DNA of 64,000 bases, taken from Vreelandella boliviensis LC1 (lineage in GTDB: Bacteria > Pseudomonadota > Gammaproteobacteria > Pseudomonadales > Halomonadaceae). Of this stretch, positions 52,369-61,494 are shown one piece after another. Numbering within the stretch: position 1 is the stretch's first letter; each line of letters opens with the position of its first letter. Made by a program: the position numbers and the translations under genes. The notes below the pieces were generated by a model. It did no database searches. It had not been told where the DNA came from and saw only the letters and a program-made list of their open reading frames with translations. Location of the stretch: NCBI RefSeq assembly GCF_000236035.1, contig NZ_JH393257.1, positions 914,785-978,784 on the forward strand. The letters are read 5' to 3'.

Positions 52369-52388
52369 AAGATATATTATAACATAAC
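52369..52388 (-). promoter_or_regulatory. Zur-box-like operator upstream of zinT
   Basis: On the minus strand GTTATGTTATAATATATC closely resembles the Zur consensus core GTTATAnTATAAC, centred about 50 bases before the zinT ATG. Confidence 0.65.
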
Positions 52389-52520
52389 AACAAATCAAGC
52401 TCGTTTTTGCATTACGCGAATAAACACCTATGAAACTAAGGAATTGATCGCAGAGCTTTTGCTGATCTAATAACGGGTACAGCTGTTCTTAGGGAAATAT
52501 TTTTTAGCGGACACAAACGC

Positions 52521-52548
52521 ATCGGGCCCCGCCTAAGCGGGGCCCGAT
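52521..52548 (-). terminator. Terminator after the cold-shock gene
   Basis: A perfect 12-bp stem ATCGGGCCCCGC/GCGGGGCCCGAT with a four-base loop lies about 43 bases after the csp stop. The T tail is weak (GCGTTTGTG). Confidence 0.75.
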
Positions 52549-52590
52549 CATCGAATCTAGAAGATTCGAGAACTTAAATGATCGCTAGGA

Positions 52591-52797
52591 TCAAGAAAGA
52601 AGCTTAATGTTTGAAGCTTGAAGGCCTTTCTGACCCTGGGTAACGTCAAAAGAAACGTTAGCGCCTTCTGGAAGGGTTTTGAAGCCATCAGACTGAATTT
52701 CAGAAAAATGAGCAAAAACGTCATCACTGCCGTCAGAAGGAGCGATAAAGCCAAAGCCTTTAGAATCGTTGAACCACTTAACTGTGCCAGTTGCCAT
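52591..52797 (-). CDS. Cold-shock protein (CspA family)
   Basis: A 68-residue OB-fold nucleic-acid chaperone. RNP1 KGFGFIAP and RNP2 DVFAHFS are present in [20 protein letters not shown] and onward; the length is typical. An AAGGA ribosome site lies just upstream and is preceded by a small perfect hairpin (52812-52826). It cannot be assigned to a particular csp paralogue, and cold induction is not shown. Confidence 0.96.
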   Translation of the reverse strand: MATGTVKWFNDSKGFGFIAPSDGSDDVFAHFSEIQSDGFKTLPEGANVSFDVTQGQKGLQASNIKLLS

Positions 52798-53166
52798 GAT
52801 ATAAAATCCTTTTCGCGAGTCGCGAATTGTAAAAATCCTGGTATTACCCAGATAAATAGTGAGTAGAACAAGGAATACAATTACAGACTACCGAAAGAAT
52901 TCGAATGCTTCTGGAACCATGCTTGCTTGCTAACTTACTAACTGCACACATCTTGCCATGTAGTTGGCAGCAGGTCAAAGCCTTTGTGCTTTTTAATTTG
53001 TTGTTCTGCCTCTTACTAGCCGTTTTAAAACCGCGCAAACTACCAAAATAGCCGTAATCTTGCCAGCAAGTTAGGCACTATTAATCCGACCGCCTAGCGC
53101 GCTTGGCTTGCCTTGTGAATCCCGCGTCATTTACGGCCTGGCGAGCACTTTGGAAGAGACTTTAAC
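52798..53166. other. Intergenic region between csp and the Ca2+/Na+ antiporter gene
   Basis: This 369-base AT-richer gap should hold the csp 5' leader (minus) and the antiporter promoter (plus). A TTCGCG-ACT-CGCGAA inverted repeat (52812-52826) abuts the csp ribosome site. I see no RNA gene and no convincing protein frame. Confidence 0.5.
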
Positions 53167-54123
53167 ATGCTATATGGACTTAGTTTGTTGGCGGGTATTG
53201 CCCTGTTGACCCTCGGAGGGGAATCGCTTATCCGCGGCGCGGTGGCTGGCGCACTAAGAGTTGGGGTTTCGCCACTGCTAACAGGGCTTGTGGTGGTTGG
53301 TTTTGGTACCTCAGCCCCTGAACTTGTGGTTTCGATTGATGCCGCGATTAACCAGCAGCCTGACATTGCAGTTGGCAACATTGTGGGCAGCAACATCGGC
53401 AATATCTTATTGATTCTGGGCATGTGCGCGGTTATTTGCCCAATGGTGGTTCAACCTTTAGCGCTGCGCCGGGATGGCCTGGTCGTAGTGCTAGCCAGCC
53501 TGCTGTTTATTGGCCTCTCCTTCGGCGGTGCGCTGGGGCGCTTTGATGCCGCAATTTTTATAGCGGGCCTCGCCGGCTATCTTGTTTGGGCCTACTTAAG
53601 TGAAAGCCGTCAGCACATTCCCGCAGCAGAAATGCACGCTTCGGAAGCAGAAGAGATGACCAAGCTCCCCACCACAGGCTGGATGATAGCCGTAGCGCTA
53701 GTGATTGGTTTGGGCATGCTGATTGGTGGGTCACAGCTACTCTTATTCGGCGCCATTGGGTTGGCCCAGGCCATGGGTATTTCCGAAGCGGTGATTGGTT
53801 TAACCATTGTCGCTGTAGGCACCTCGCTGCCAGAAATGGCCGTATCGGTAATTGCTGCTCTACGCCGTCATGCGGATGTTGCCGTCGGCAATATTCTGGG
53901 CAGCAATATTTTCAACCTGTTAGGCATTCTGGGTATCTCTGCGTTTTTACAGCCGTTGCCCCTTGCGCCTCGGGTGGCCATGTTTGACCAGTGGGTAATG
54001 CTGGGAGCCGCAGGTGTACTGGTGCTGTTTTTGTATACCGGTATGCGCCTGTCGCGCTGGGAAGGGGCAGCACTGCTCGCAGGCTATGCCGCTTATATAA
54101 CGTTAAGCTTTACGATCTTTTAA
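53167..54123 (+). CDS. Calcium/sodium antiporter (YrbG-like, CaCA family)
   Basis: A 318-residue inner-membrane exchanger with about ten segments in two inverted repeats. Each half has the alpha motif: VVVGFGTSAPELVVSIDAA with AVGNIVGSNIGNILLILG, and IVAVGTSLPEMAVSVIAA with AVGNILGSNIFNLLGILG, whose acidic residues bind cation. An acidic, cytoplasmic middle loop separates the halves. K+-dependence cannot be told. Confidence 0.93.
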   Translation: MLYGLSLLAGIALLTLGGESLIRGAVAGALRVGVSPLLTGLVVVGFGTSAPELVVSIDAAINQQPDIAVGNIVGSNIGNILLILGMCAVICPMVVQPLALRRDGLVVVLASLLFIGLSFGGALGRFDAAIFIAGLAGYLVWAYLSESRQHIPAAEMHASEAEEMTKLPTTGWMIAVALVIGLGMLIGGSQLLLFGAIGLAQAMGISEAVIGLTIVAVGTSLPEMAVSVIAALRRHADVAVGNILGSNIFNLLGILGISAFLQPLPLAPRVAMFDQWVMLGAAGVLVLFLYTGMRLSRWEGAALLAGYAAYITLSFTIF

Positions 54124-54210
54124 GATGATCTAATCGTCAATTGTGCCAGGCCAAAAGCTCCAGCGCTTTTGGCTCGATGACTTGATCATTTAGCGTGGAG
54201 AAAAATCACC

Positions 54211-54768
54211 GTGCACATTGCAACCTTGGGGCCTAGTGGCAATAACCATGAACTGATTGCCAAGCGCTATCTCAAAATGCGCTGCTCTGGCGAAGGCAGC
54301 GTGACACTCTTCAGCCAGTTTGAAGAGGCCTTTCAGGCGCTCCTCGCTGGTCAAGTGAACTACGTTCTACAGTGCACCGCTCATGCAACGCATAGCGATT
54401 GTGTTGGCCGCTATATGCATCGGGCTTATCCCGTGGACACCTTTATAGCCGGCAGCAAGCCACTGGCGCTGATTGCCCAACGCGCCGCTGTTCGCCCCAC
54501 CCAGGTAGCGCTACAACCGGCGACACGCTACTACACCGACTTAACGGCCTATACAGAGATCATAGACGCCCCCACCACAGTGGCAGTGGCAGAAGGGCTT
54601 CTGGCGGGACGTTTTGAGGCGGGCATTTGCGCCGAAGAGGTGCTTGAGCAGGCGCCCGAGCAACTGCGCTTAGTGCAGTCACTGGGACCTGCGTTGGATA
54701 TCTGGGTAATGTTTGCCACCACCCCACTACCCACCTCTTCGCCGCTACGGCTAGACGCTGATGTTTAA
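54211..54768 (+). CDS. Prephenate-dehydratase-like protein lacking the catalytic TRF motif
   Basis: A 185-residue protein starting with GTG at 54211 (GTGGAG upstream). MHIATLGPSGNNHELIAKRYL, EEAFQALLAGQVNYVLQC and TTVAVAEGLLAGRFEAGICAEE align by eye with the prephenate dehydratase fold (GPKGSYSH, NQVETGQADYAVVP, STSAAM). Where the dehydratase has the catalytic T-R-F, this protein has DIWVMF. No ACT domain is present. It may be a binding protein or a divergent enzyme; it is convergent with the TRAP genes. Confidence 0.55.
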   Translation: MHIATLGPSGNNHELIAKRYLKMRCSGEGSVTLFSQFEEAFQALLAGQVNYVLQCTAHATHSDCVGRYMHRAYPVDTFIAGSKPLALIAQRAAVRPTQVALQPATRYYTDLTAYTEIIDAPTTVAVAEGLLAGRFEAGICAEEVLEQAPEQLRLVQSLGPALDIWVMFATTPLPTSSPLRLDADV

Positions 54769-54777
54769 ACAGCCGAG

Positions 54778-56577
54778 CTAAACTATAAAGATCAGAATAA
54801 TGCCTCCCACGATCAACGCGACCCGCTGCCACAGCGCTTTTCGCGCAATAACGCCGTAAGAGATCGCACCTAAACCAATCGCCACCTTCAGCGCATCTAA
54901 CAAAGCGCCGGAAGGATTAAAGGCCAGCTGGATCATCTCTGGGTTAGCCACCATGGCTAAGGGAATGATGTATAGCCCTATCCCTAACGCCATTGCTTTG
55001 ATTGCGACTTTTAGCCAGTTCTCCCCCACCATGCCCGCAGCGATAAACACACCGCCACACACCGGTGGCGTGATCGTTGAGAGCAGCGCGTACCAGAATA
55101 CAAACAGATGCGCCAAAAGCGGTTCCAAACCTAGCGAGGTCAGGGCAGGCCCTGCGACAGAGACACAAATCACATAGGCGGCGGTGGTCGGCACCTCCAT
55201 ACCTAAAATCAAGCAGGCGAGCGCCGTTAGTAGCAAAGCTGGCCAGAGCATGTCGTTGGAGAGCGATAAAATGCCTGAGGTGATCTTGACGCCCAACCCC
55301 GTCAACGACAGCACACCGACTACCAGCGAGGCACACAGGATAATGGCGCCAATGACGGCAATCTGACGCCCAGCGGTGACCACTGCCTCGGCTAAGCGGC
55401 TGGTAAAGCCGGGGAGCGAAAAGCGCAGCGTCACATTAAAGAAAAGCAGCGCTATTCCCGCGAAAATCGCAATGCTAGCGGCATACTGGGGAGTAAAGCC
55501 GCCGTTAAAGATGCGTTCTAACAGCAGGACAAAGGGGATGGCGAAAAACAGCGAGGTAATCACTACCTCTTTCACGCTGGGGCGCTCGCTTTCGGCCACG
55601 GGCTTTAGATCATGCCGGGTCGCATAGGCATTAATACCTACCCAGACGGTCAGAAAGTACAGCACCGCTGGTAGCAAGGCCGCGGCCATAATCTGGGTAT
55701 ACGGCGTGCCGGTCAGTTCCACCATCACAAACGCACCCGCGCCCATCAGCGGCGGCATAATTTGTCCGCCGGAGGAAGCAACAGCTTCCACCGCGCCAGC
55801 CAGCGAACGCGGGTAGCGCAAACGAACCATGGAGGGAATGGTGATTGCCCCAGTGGAAGCGACGTTGGCAGACGCTGAGCCGGATATAGAGCCCATCAGC
55901 GCCGAGGAAATCACCGCAACCTTAGCAGCCCCACCGGTGAGCCGCCCTGCCACCGCGCTGGCCAGATTCATAAACCCCTGGCCTGCCTCTCCGGCGTTGA
56001 GTACCGCGCCGAAAATCACAAAAATCGCCACCACGCTGACACTCACTCCTGTCAGCGATCCCCATAGCCCACCTTCAGCAATCGTGAGCGTGCCCACCAT
56101 GCTGGGCAGCGGTAGCCCTGGGTGACCAAAAGCGCCCGGCACATACTGACCAAAAGCGCCATACAGTAAGGCCAACAAGGCCACCAGCGGAAGAGGCCAA
56201 CCAATGGCTCGGCGGGCAATCTCTAGCGCTAAAGCAATCAAAAACAGACCAATGCCCATCTGTAGATGGGTATCAATAAAGCCGTACTGGTTGGCTAGCG
56301 CAGCTTCGTTAAACGCGATATAGCCACATGCAGCAATGCCCAATACCGTCAGTATCCAACCGCTTATTCGCTGCGTCGGCGTGTTGGCCATATAGACCAG
56401 CACCCAAGGCAACAGCAGCGCCATATGCAGAGGCCGACTAACGAGCGCAGGCGTTAAACCATAAAAAATCAAGCCAAGATGGAACACCACACTGACCGCA
56501 CCTAACGCCATCCAGCCCGGCGCTATTGAGCGATCATTAGAAAGGATCGCCGCTGGCGACGAGGTAAAAACACGCAT
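54778..56577 (-). CDS. TRAP transporter fused permease (4TM/12TM)
   Basis: A 599-residue inner-membrane protein with about 16-18 hydrophobic segments that fuses the small and large TRAP permease subunits. The large-subunit part has VVAIFVIFGAVLNAGEAGQGFMNLA, SALMGSISGSASANVASTGAITIPSM and VEAVASSGGQIMPPLMGAGAFVM, conserved in this fused family. It follows the TAXI binding protein gene after about 100 bases, forming a two-gene Na+-coupled uptake system. Confidence 0.93.
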   Translation of the reverse strand: MRVFTSSPAAILSNDRSIAPGWMALGAVSVVFHLGLIFYGLTPALVSRPLHMALLLPWVLVYMANTPTQRISGWILTVLGIAACGYIAFNEAALANQYGFIDTHLQMGIGLFLIALALEIARRAIGWPLPLVALLALLYGAFGQYVPGAFGHPGLPLPSMVGTLTIAEGGLWGSLTGVSVSVVAIFVIFGAVLNAGEAGQGFMNLASAVAGRLTGGAAKVAVISSALMGSISGSASANVASTGAITIPSMVRLRYPRSLAGAVEAVASSGGQIMPPLMGAGAFVMVELTGTPYTQIMAAALLPAVLYFLTVWVGINAYATRHDLKPVAESERPSVKEVVITSLFFAIPFVLLLERIFNGGFTPQYAASIAIFAGIALLFFNVTLRFSLPGFTSRLAEAVVTAGRQIAVIGAIILCASLVVGVLSLTGLGVKITSGILSLSNDMLWPALLLTALACLILGMEVPTTAAYVICVSVAGPALTSLGLEPLLAHLFVFWYALLSTITPPVCGGVFIAAGMVGENWLKVAIKAMALGIGLYIIPLAMVANPEMIQLAFNPSGALLDALKVAIGLGAISYGVIARKALWQRVALIVGGIILIFIV

Positions 56578-56673
56578 GCCAAATTGCCTATCAATACTGC
56601 ATCAATACAGTACTGCCACAGCGCAAATACCGTGGCAGCGGGAAGATGGAGGGTGGAGGATGGAAAAAAGTGA

Positions 56674-57651
56674 TTAACGCAGAGCGTCAGGCACCTCTAC
56701 CCCCGCTTCTTGGTAATAACGCAACGCACCTGGGTGGAGCGTGCCGGTCATGTTTGCCAACATATCGGGGCTAATGCTGCTCCACCACGCAGCCTCTTCC
56801 GCCATGGCATCGCGGCGTTCCCAAAACGTCTTGGTTAGCGTATAGGCAGTCTCGTCGTCCATCGACGTTGTAGTGTAAGCGATCACCGGTAGCGACGTGG
56901 TTTCGACATCTTTATCTACACCAGGGTAGGTACCGCCGGGGATCGTTTGGCGTGGTGCACCGATCTGTTCGATTTGCTCATCGGTGAGGCTAATTAAGGT
57001 CACCGGCATGCTAGCGGCTGTCTCAATCACGTTGGGAGAGGGGAAGGAGCTGGCGGTCACAAAACCATCAATCTGGCCGTTTTTTAGTGCATCGGGGCCA
57101 CTACCCATCGCCGCATCGGCAATTTTTACACTCTCTTCCAGGCCAAATAACTCAAGGTAACGAGCCGCTTCACGGGCGCCAAAGGTGCCTCGACCAATCA
57201 GTAAGTGCTTGCCTTCAAGCGCGGAAATATCAGCCACGCCTTCGTCACCCGCTAACACAAAGTGCATGGTGATAGAGGGAATCGGAAATAAGCCGCGAAT
57301 TTCTTGAAAGCGGGGATTCTGACGTTCGGCAAAGGCGCCCTCGCCGGCCATGGCCTGCTCAACCAAAGCAGGTGGCGTGGTAAACACATAGTTACCTTGG
57401 CGGGCCATCACCTCCATTACGTTTTGTACCGAGCCCTGGCTCTCTTCCAGGGTGAGGATAATAGCGTCATCGGTACCCTGGCGAATCGCCTCAGAGAGCT
57501 CTACCCCCATCTGATAATAGGCGGTACCCGCTGAAGCCGATTTATAGGTCACGCGGGTTTCAGCACTGGCAGAGAGAGCAGTACCTGCCAAGGCGAGCGT
57601 AGCCACCGACACGCCAAGCGTGCGATATAGGGAGCGAAAGGGATTGCGCAT
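56674..57651 (-). CDS. TAXI family TRAP transporter solute-binding protein
   Basis: A 325-residue periplasmic protein with a signal peptide (about 1-30, ending SASA). The mature protein has the TAXI start TYKSASAGTAYYQMGVELSEAI, followed by NGQIDGFVTASSFPSPNVIETA and the C-terminal GALRYYQEAGV. TAXI proteins pair with fused permeases, as here. Substrate not known; characterised homologues bind dicarboxylates or amino acids such as glutamate. Confidence 0.93.
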   Translation of the reverse strand: MRNPFRSLYRTLGVSVATLALAGTALSASAETRVTYKSASAGTAYYQMGVELSEAIRQGTDDAIILTLEESQGSVQNVMEVMARQGNYVFTTPPALVEQAMAGEGAFAERQNPRFQEIRGLFPIPSITMHFVLAGDEGVADISALEGKHLLIGRGTFGAREAARYLELFGLEESVKIADAAMGSGPDALKNGQIDGFVTASSFPSPNVIETAASMPVTLISLTDEQIEQIGAPRQTIPGGTYPGVDKDVETTSLPVIAYTTTSMDDETAYTLTKTFWERRDAMAEEAAWWSSISPDMLANMTGTLHPGALRYYQEAGVEVPDALR

Positions 57652-58111
57652 CTTTGTATTCCTTAACGTATTCAGTAGCCGTTTTTAATCGGCCTCGTTT
57701 TTATCTTATCCAGTTGTTACATGACCAAGCTAAGAGCGTGGCTCGCCTCAACATATCACGACTGCACTTAGCCGGGCACTCTCCTCCTCCGCCCTGCACA
57801 CCATCCTGACCGCATTCACGAGGTCTTTTTTGAATCAAAACATTAGCGAAAGCAGATATAGAATCTGAATCTGATCCAACAGTGCTATACGGCGATAGTA
57901 TAATTTTGAATCGACTATTAATCGTTTTTTAAAACTAATATTGAAATATTTACCATTACCTAAAAGATTAATTTACTAAAAAAAGATGCTATTGCCCTAA
58001 GAAGAACTACTTTCGTTCGTTTTAATAAGGTATTGCGGCGCAATATAGACTGATAGAATATGGCTGCTTTTACACTACTCCTGACAACTTAACCATGAGG
58101 AAGAGCGTCAC
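57652..58111. other. Intergenic region between the TAXI gene and nhaD
   Basis: This 460-base region is markedly AT-rich from about 57840 to 58060 and contains divergent promoters. A perfect 13-bp inverted repeat ATTGCG-G-CGCAAT (58032-58044) precedes nhaD by 68 bases. I see no RNA gene or protein frame. Confidence 0.5.
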
Positions 58112-59590
58112 ATGCCTACGTTGTGCCAACCCTCTTGCCAGCCACGATTATATCGTCGCTGGCTTTTTTTGTTAGCGGCCTTACTATTAGGCGTAAGCCC
58201 CAGTGCTTTTGCAGTGACCGGTGAATTAGATCTAACTACCTCTACCGTTGGCTTTTTCGCGGTAGCGATTTTCGTCCTGGCCTATGCGCTCGTCATGGCG
58301 GAAGAAAAGATCCATATGCGCAAGTCTAAACCGGTGTTGGTGGCGGCCGGTATCATTTGGAGCCTCATCGGCTGGGTGTATGTCCAAAACGGCATGTCGG
58401 ACGCGTCCGAGCACGCTTTCCGCGTCACGCTTTTGGAGTTCACCGAGCTGATGCTGTTCTTGCTGGTGGCCATGACCTACATCAACGCGATGGAAGAGCG
58501 CCGCGTTTTCGATGCCCTACGCTCTTGGATGCTGCGCAAAGGCTTCAACTACCGGACGCTGTTTTGGCTGACCGGCGGCCTTGCCTTTGTACTCTCGCCA
58601 ATTGCCGACAACCTCACTACCGCGCTACTGATGTGCGCCGTAGTAACCAAAGTGGCCGAGGGCGACCAGCGCTACATTAACCTCGCTTGTATCAATATCG
58701 TTGTTGCCGCCAACGCCGGGGGCGCGTTTAGCCCCTTTGGCGACATTACCACGCTAATGGTATGGCAAGCGGGCATGGTGGAGTTCCAGGAGTTCTTCAT
58801 TCTGTTCTTCCCCGCGCTGGTCAACTTCCTGATTCCAGCCTGTATCATGAGCCTGTTTATCAAGGATGAAAAACCCTCCAGCGTTTATGAAGATGTGTGG
58901 TTGAAGCGTGGCGCCCGGCGCATTGTGCTGCTGTTTTTGTTAACCATTACCACCGCTGTTATGTGCCATGTTTTACTCCACTTGCCTCCGGTACTGGGCA
59001 TGATGACCGGCTTGGGCTACTTACAGTTTTTCGGCTACTACCTGCGCCGCAGTCTGCCTCGCTCGTTGGAACGCAAGCGCGAACGCTATAGTCGCCGCGG
59101 CGACAACAAGAAGCTTGAGCAATTGGGTGGCGTGGTGCCGTTCGATGTCTTTAACCGCGTAGCGCGCGCCGAGTGGGACACGTTGCTGTTTTTCTACGGG
59201 GTGGTGATGTGCGTTGGCGGGCTTGGTTTTATGGGCTATCTGGGCTTGTTGTCAGAAGCGCTGTATACCGGCTGGAACGCCACCGCTGCCAATATTGTAT
59301 TAGGCGTTGTTTCCGCCGTGGTAGACAACATTCCGGTGATGTTTGCGGTGCTGACCATGGAACCCGATATGTCCCACGGTCAGTGGCTGCTGATTACCTT
59401 AACCGCGGGTGTCGGGGGCAGTTTGCTATCGATTGGCTCCGCGGCCGGTGTGGCGGTGATGGGCCAGGCCAGGGGTTCCTATACGTTTATGGGCCACTTG
59501 CGCTGGTCACCGGTGATTTTACTTGGCTACATCGCCAGTATTTTGGTGCATATGTGGCTTAACGCCGATAGCTTTGCGCTTTTCAGTTAA
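58112..59590 (+). CDS. nhaD: Sodium:proton antiporter NhaD
   Basis: NhaD extrudes Na+ or Li+ in exchange for H+, important for salt and alkaline tolerance. The 492-residue protein has a signal-like N-terminus (about 1-33), then about 12 membrane segments of the ArsB/NhaD superfamily. GGLAFVLSPIADNLTTALLMCAVV, NAGGAFSPFGDITTLMVWQAG and NIVLGVVSAVVDNIPVMFAVL contain the conserved polar residues of the family. It is monocistronic with its own terminator. Confidence 0.94.
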   Translation: MPTLCQPSCQPRLYRRWLFLLAALLLGVSPSAFAVTGELDLTTSTVGFFAVAIFVLAYALVMAEEKIHMRKSKPVLVAAGIIWSLIGWVYVQNGMSDASEHAFRVTLLEFTELMLFLLVAMTYINAMEERRVFDALRSWMLRKGFNYRTLFWLTGGLAFVLSPIADNLTTALLMCAVVTKVAEGDQRYINLACINIVVAANAGGAFSPFGDITTLMVWQAGMVEFQEFFILFFPALVNFLIPACIMSLFIKDEKPSSVYEDVWLKRGARRIVLLFLLTITTAVMCHVLLHLPPVLGMMTGLGYLQFFGYYLRRSLPRSLERKRERYSRRGDNKKLEQLGGVVPFDVFNRVARAEWDTLLFFYGVVMCVGGLGFMGYLGLLSEALYTGWNATAANIVLGVVSAVVDNIPVMFAVLTMEPDMSHGQWLLITLTAGVGGSLLSIGSAAGVAVMGQARGSYTFMGHLRWSPVILLGYIASILVHMWLNADSFALFS

Positions 59591-59616
59591 GCCAGAAAGA
59601 TAGACGCTAACCTTTA

Positions 59617-59648
59617 CCCCTTTTCAGCGTGCTGAAAAGGGGTTTTTT
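59617..59648 (+). terminator. Rho-independent terminator of nhaD
   Basis: CCCCTTTTCAGC/GCTGAAAAGGGG (12 bp) with a two-base turn is followed by six T residues. It overlaps the stop of the convergent GGDEF/EAL gene. Confidence 0.9.
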
Positions 59649-61485
59649 AATAGCTCTCAAAAAGATACTCAATCGGTGTCGGACGACCAAATAGGTAGCC
59701 TTGATAACGGTAGCAGCCGTGGCCTCTTAACCAATCGAGCTGCTCTTTCTTCTCCACCCCTTCCGCGACCACGGTTAAGCCTAAACTCACCGCAAGCAGA
59801 ATCGTGGTATCGACAATCGCTGCGTCTGTTTTATCGGTAAGCAGCTCGTGAATAAACGATTGATCAATTTTCAACTCATCTAGTGGCAAGCGCTTCAGAT
59901 AACTAAGCGATGAGTAGCCCGTGCCAAAGTCATCCAATGCAAAACGAATCCCCTTAGCACGCAGTTTCAACATCGTGCTGCGCACCCGGATTGGCTCGCG
60001 CATCAACAGGCTCTCGGTCACCTCGAGCACCAACCGACTCGGCGGCGCCTGCGTTTCTGCTAACAGCGCCTCGACATCACGGACAAACTCCGGCTGCTGA
60101 AACTGCACTGAACTCACGTTGACGGAAATACTTAACGGGGCATAGGCCGGTTGATGCGACCACTTCGCTAGCTGCTCGCAGGCTGAACGCAGCACCCAGT
60201 AACCGATTGGCACAATCAGCCGGTTCTCTTCCGCTAGCGGAATAAACGATGCGGGGGAGACCCAACCACGCAAGGGATGGTACCAGCGCAGTAACGCCTC
60301 AACGCCGGTAGTCACGCCCTGATGGTCGACCTGCACTTGATAGTTCAGCGTCAGCTCGTTGCGCTCAAGCGCCTGATGCAAATCGGCTTCTAAACTAGCC
60401 CGTTCCAATACGGTGGTCTGCATCTCGGTGTTAAAAAAGCACAGCGTATTGCCTCCCGCACTTTTCGCCTGCTGCAGCGCCATGTCAGCCTGTTGCAGCA
60501 CGCTATCCATGCTGTGCGTGCCCCCCCCAGTAAACAGCGAAATGCCAATACTGGCACTGATCGGTAACGAGTGGCTGTTTCTTAATTGCGCAATGGTTTC
60601 TAACAGTTGGCGCGACACACGCTCGGCTTTTAGCGCGGCGTTCGTCTGTTGCTCGCCCAGATTATTGATCAGCACAACAAACTCATCGCTACTAAAGCGG
60701 GCCAGCGTTACCTCTTCTTCAAGCCGATGGCGTAGCTGTTCAGCAACACTAATCAATAACTGATCACCACTCTCATGGCCCTGGATATCGTTCACTAAGC
60801 GGAAATTATCCAGATCGATAACCAAGACCGCGCTATAGGACTCGGCCCACTCATCATGCTCAATAGCAGCCGTTAAGGAGTCCATCAGCAACCGCCGGTT
60901 GGGCAGCCTTGTTAGCGAGTCATAGAAAGCCAGATAGTGGGTGCGTGACTGCATTTCGAGGTAGTCAGTCAGTTCGGTCGAAATACCGCACAGGGAAGGG
61001 GTCGCACCTGGCGACATGGAAAGCGGCATTTTAATCGATAAGAACGTCCTTACCCGGCTTTCGCCTTGCAAGACATTACTCTCCTCTACCGTTACTTTTT
61101 TTCCTGAATCCAATACCTGGCGATCAACCTGCTTGATTTCAGCGGCGCTCCCTGCGTCAAAAAACGCCTCATCGCGCTTGCCGATAATTTTGTCGGCGGG
61201 TAGACCAAATAGATCGCTAATACGACGATTAACGTATTGGTACTCTAAGGTCGGGGATTTGATATAAATAAACGCATCGACGCTATCCAGGATAGTCGCC
61301 AGCATCTCTTTATTGGTCTGTAGTAGCGCCCGGTTATGCTGCATACGCCGCTTAAGCAACAGAATGCCCAGCAGCGCCCAAAGGAGAAAAAGGAGCAGCA
61401 AGGCGATACTCCAACGCCCCAAGTAGTCGTCAATGCTGCCCAGCAGCTCCGCCGGGAGAGCTGCAGCTGATGCTAAATAGTACAT
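59647..61485 (-). CDS. PAS-GGDEF-EAL protein, probable c-di-GMP phosphodiesterase
   Basis: A 612-residue signalling protein. One N-terminal membrane segment (about 25-48) is followed by a PAS domain (MLATILDSVDAFIYIKS...). The GGDEF domain has the degenerate signature ARFSSDEFVVL, so cyclase activity is unlikely. The EAL domain keeps EALLRW, NVSSVQF, EVTESLL, ALDDFGTGYSSLSYLKRLP, LKIDQSFI and VAEGVE, so phosphodiesterase activity is expected. It lies 9 bases after the GST gene. Confidence 0.92.
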   Translation of the reverse strand: MYYLASAAALPAELLGSIDDYLGRWSIALLLLFLLWALLGILLLKRRMQHNRALLQTNKEMLATILDSVDAFIYIKSPTLEYQYVNRRISDLFGLPADKIIGKRDEAFFDAGSAAEIKQVDRQVLDSGKKVTVEESNVLQGESRVRTFLSIKMPLSMSPGATPSLCGISTELTDYLEMQSRTHYLAFYDSLTRLPNRRLLMDSLTAAIEHDEWAESYSAVLVIDLDNFRLVNDIQGHESGDQLLISVAEQLRHRLEEEVTLARFSSDEFVVLINNLGEQQTNAALKAERVSRQLLETIAQLRNSHSLPISASIGISLFTGGGTHSMDSVLQQADMALQQAKSAGGNTLCFFNTEMQTTVLERASLEADLHQALERNELTLNYQVQVDHQGVTTGVEALLRWYHPLRGWVSPASFIPLAEENRLIVPIGYWVLRSACEQLAKWSHQPAYAPLSISVNVSSVQFQQPEFVRDVEALLAETQAPPSRLVLEVTESLLMREPIRVRSTMLKLRAKGIRFALDDFGTGYSSLSYLKRLPLDELKIDQSFIHELLTDKTDAAIVDTTILLAVSLGLTVVAEGVEKKEQLDWLRGHGCYRYQGYLFGRPTPIEYLFESY

Positions 61486-61494
61486 AGTAGATGT

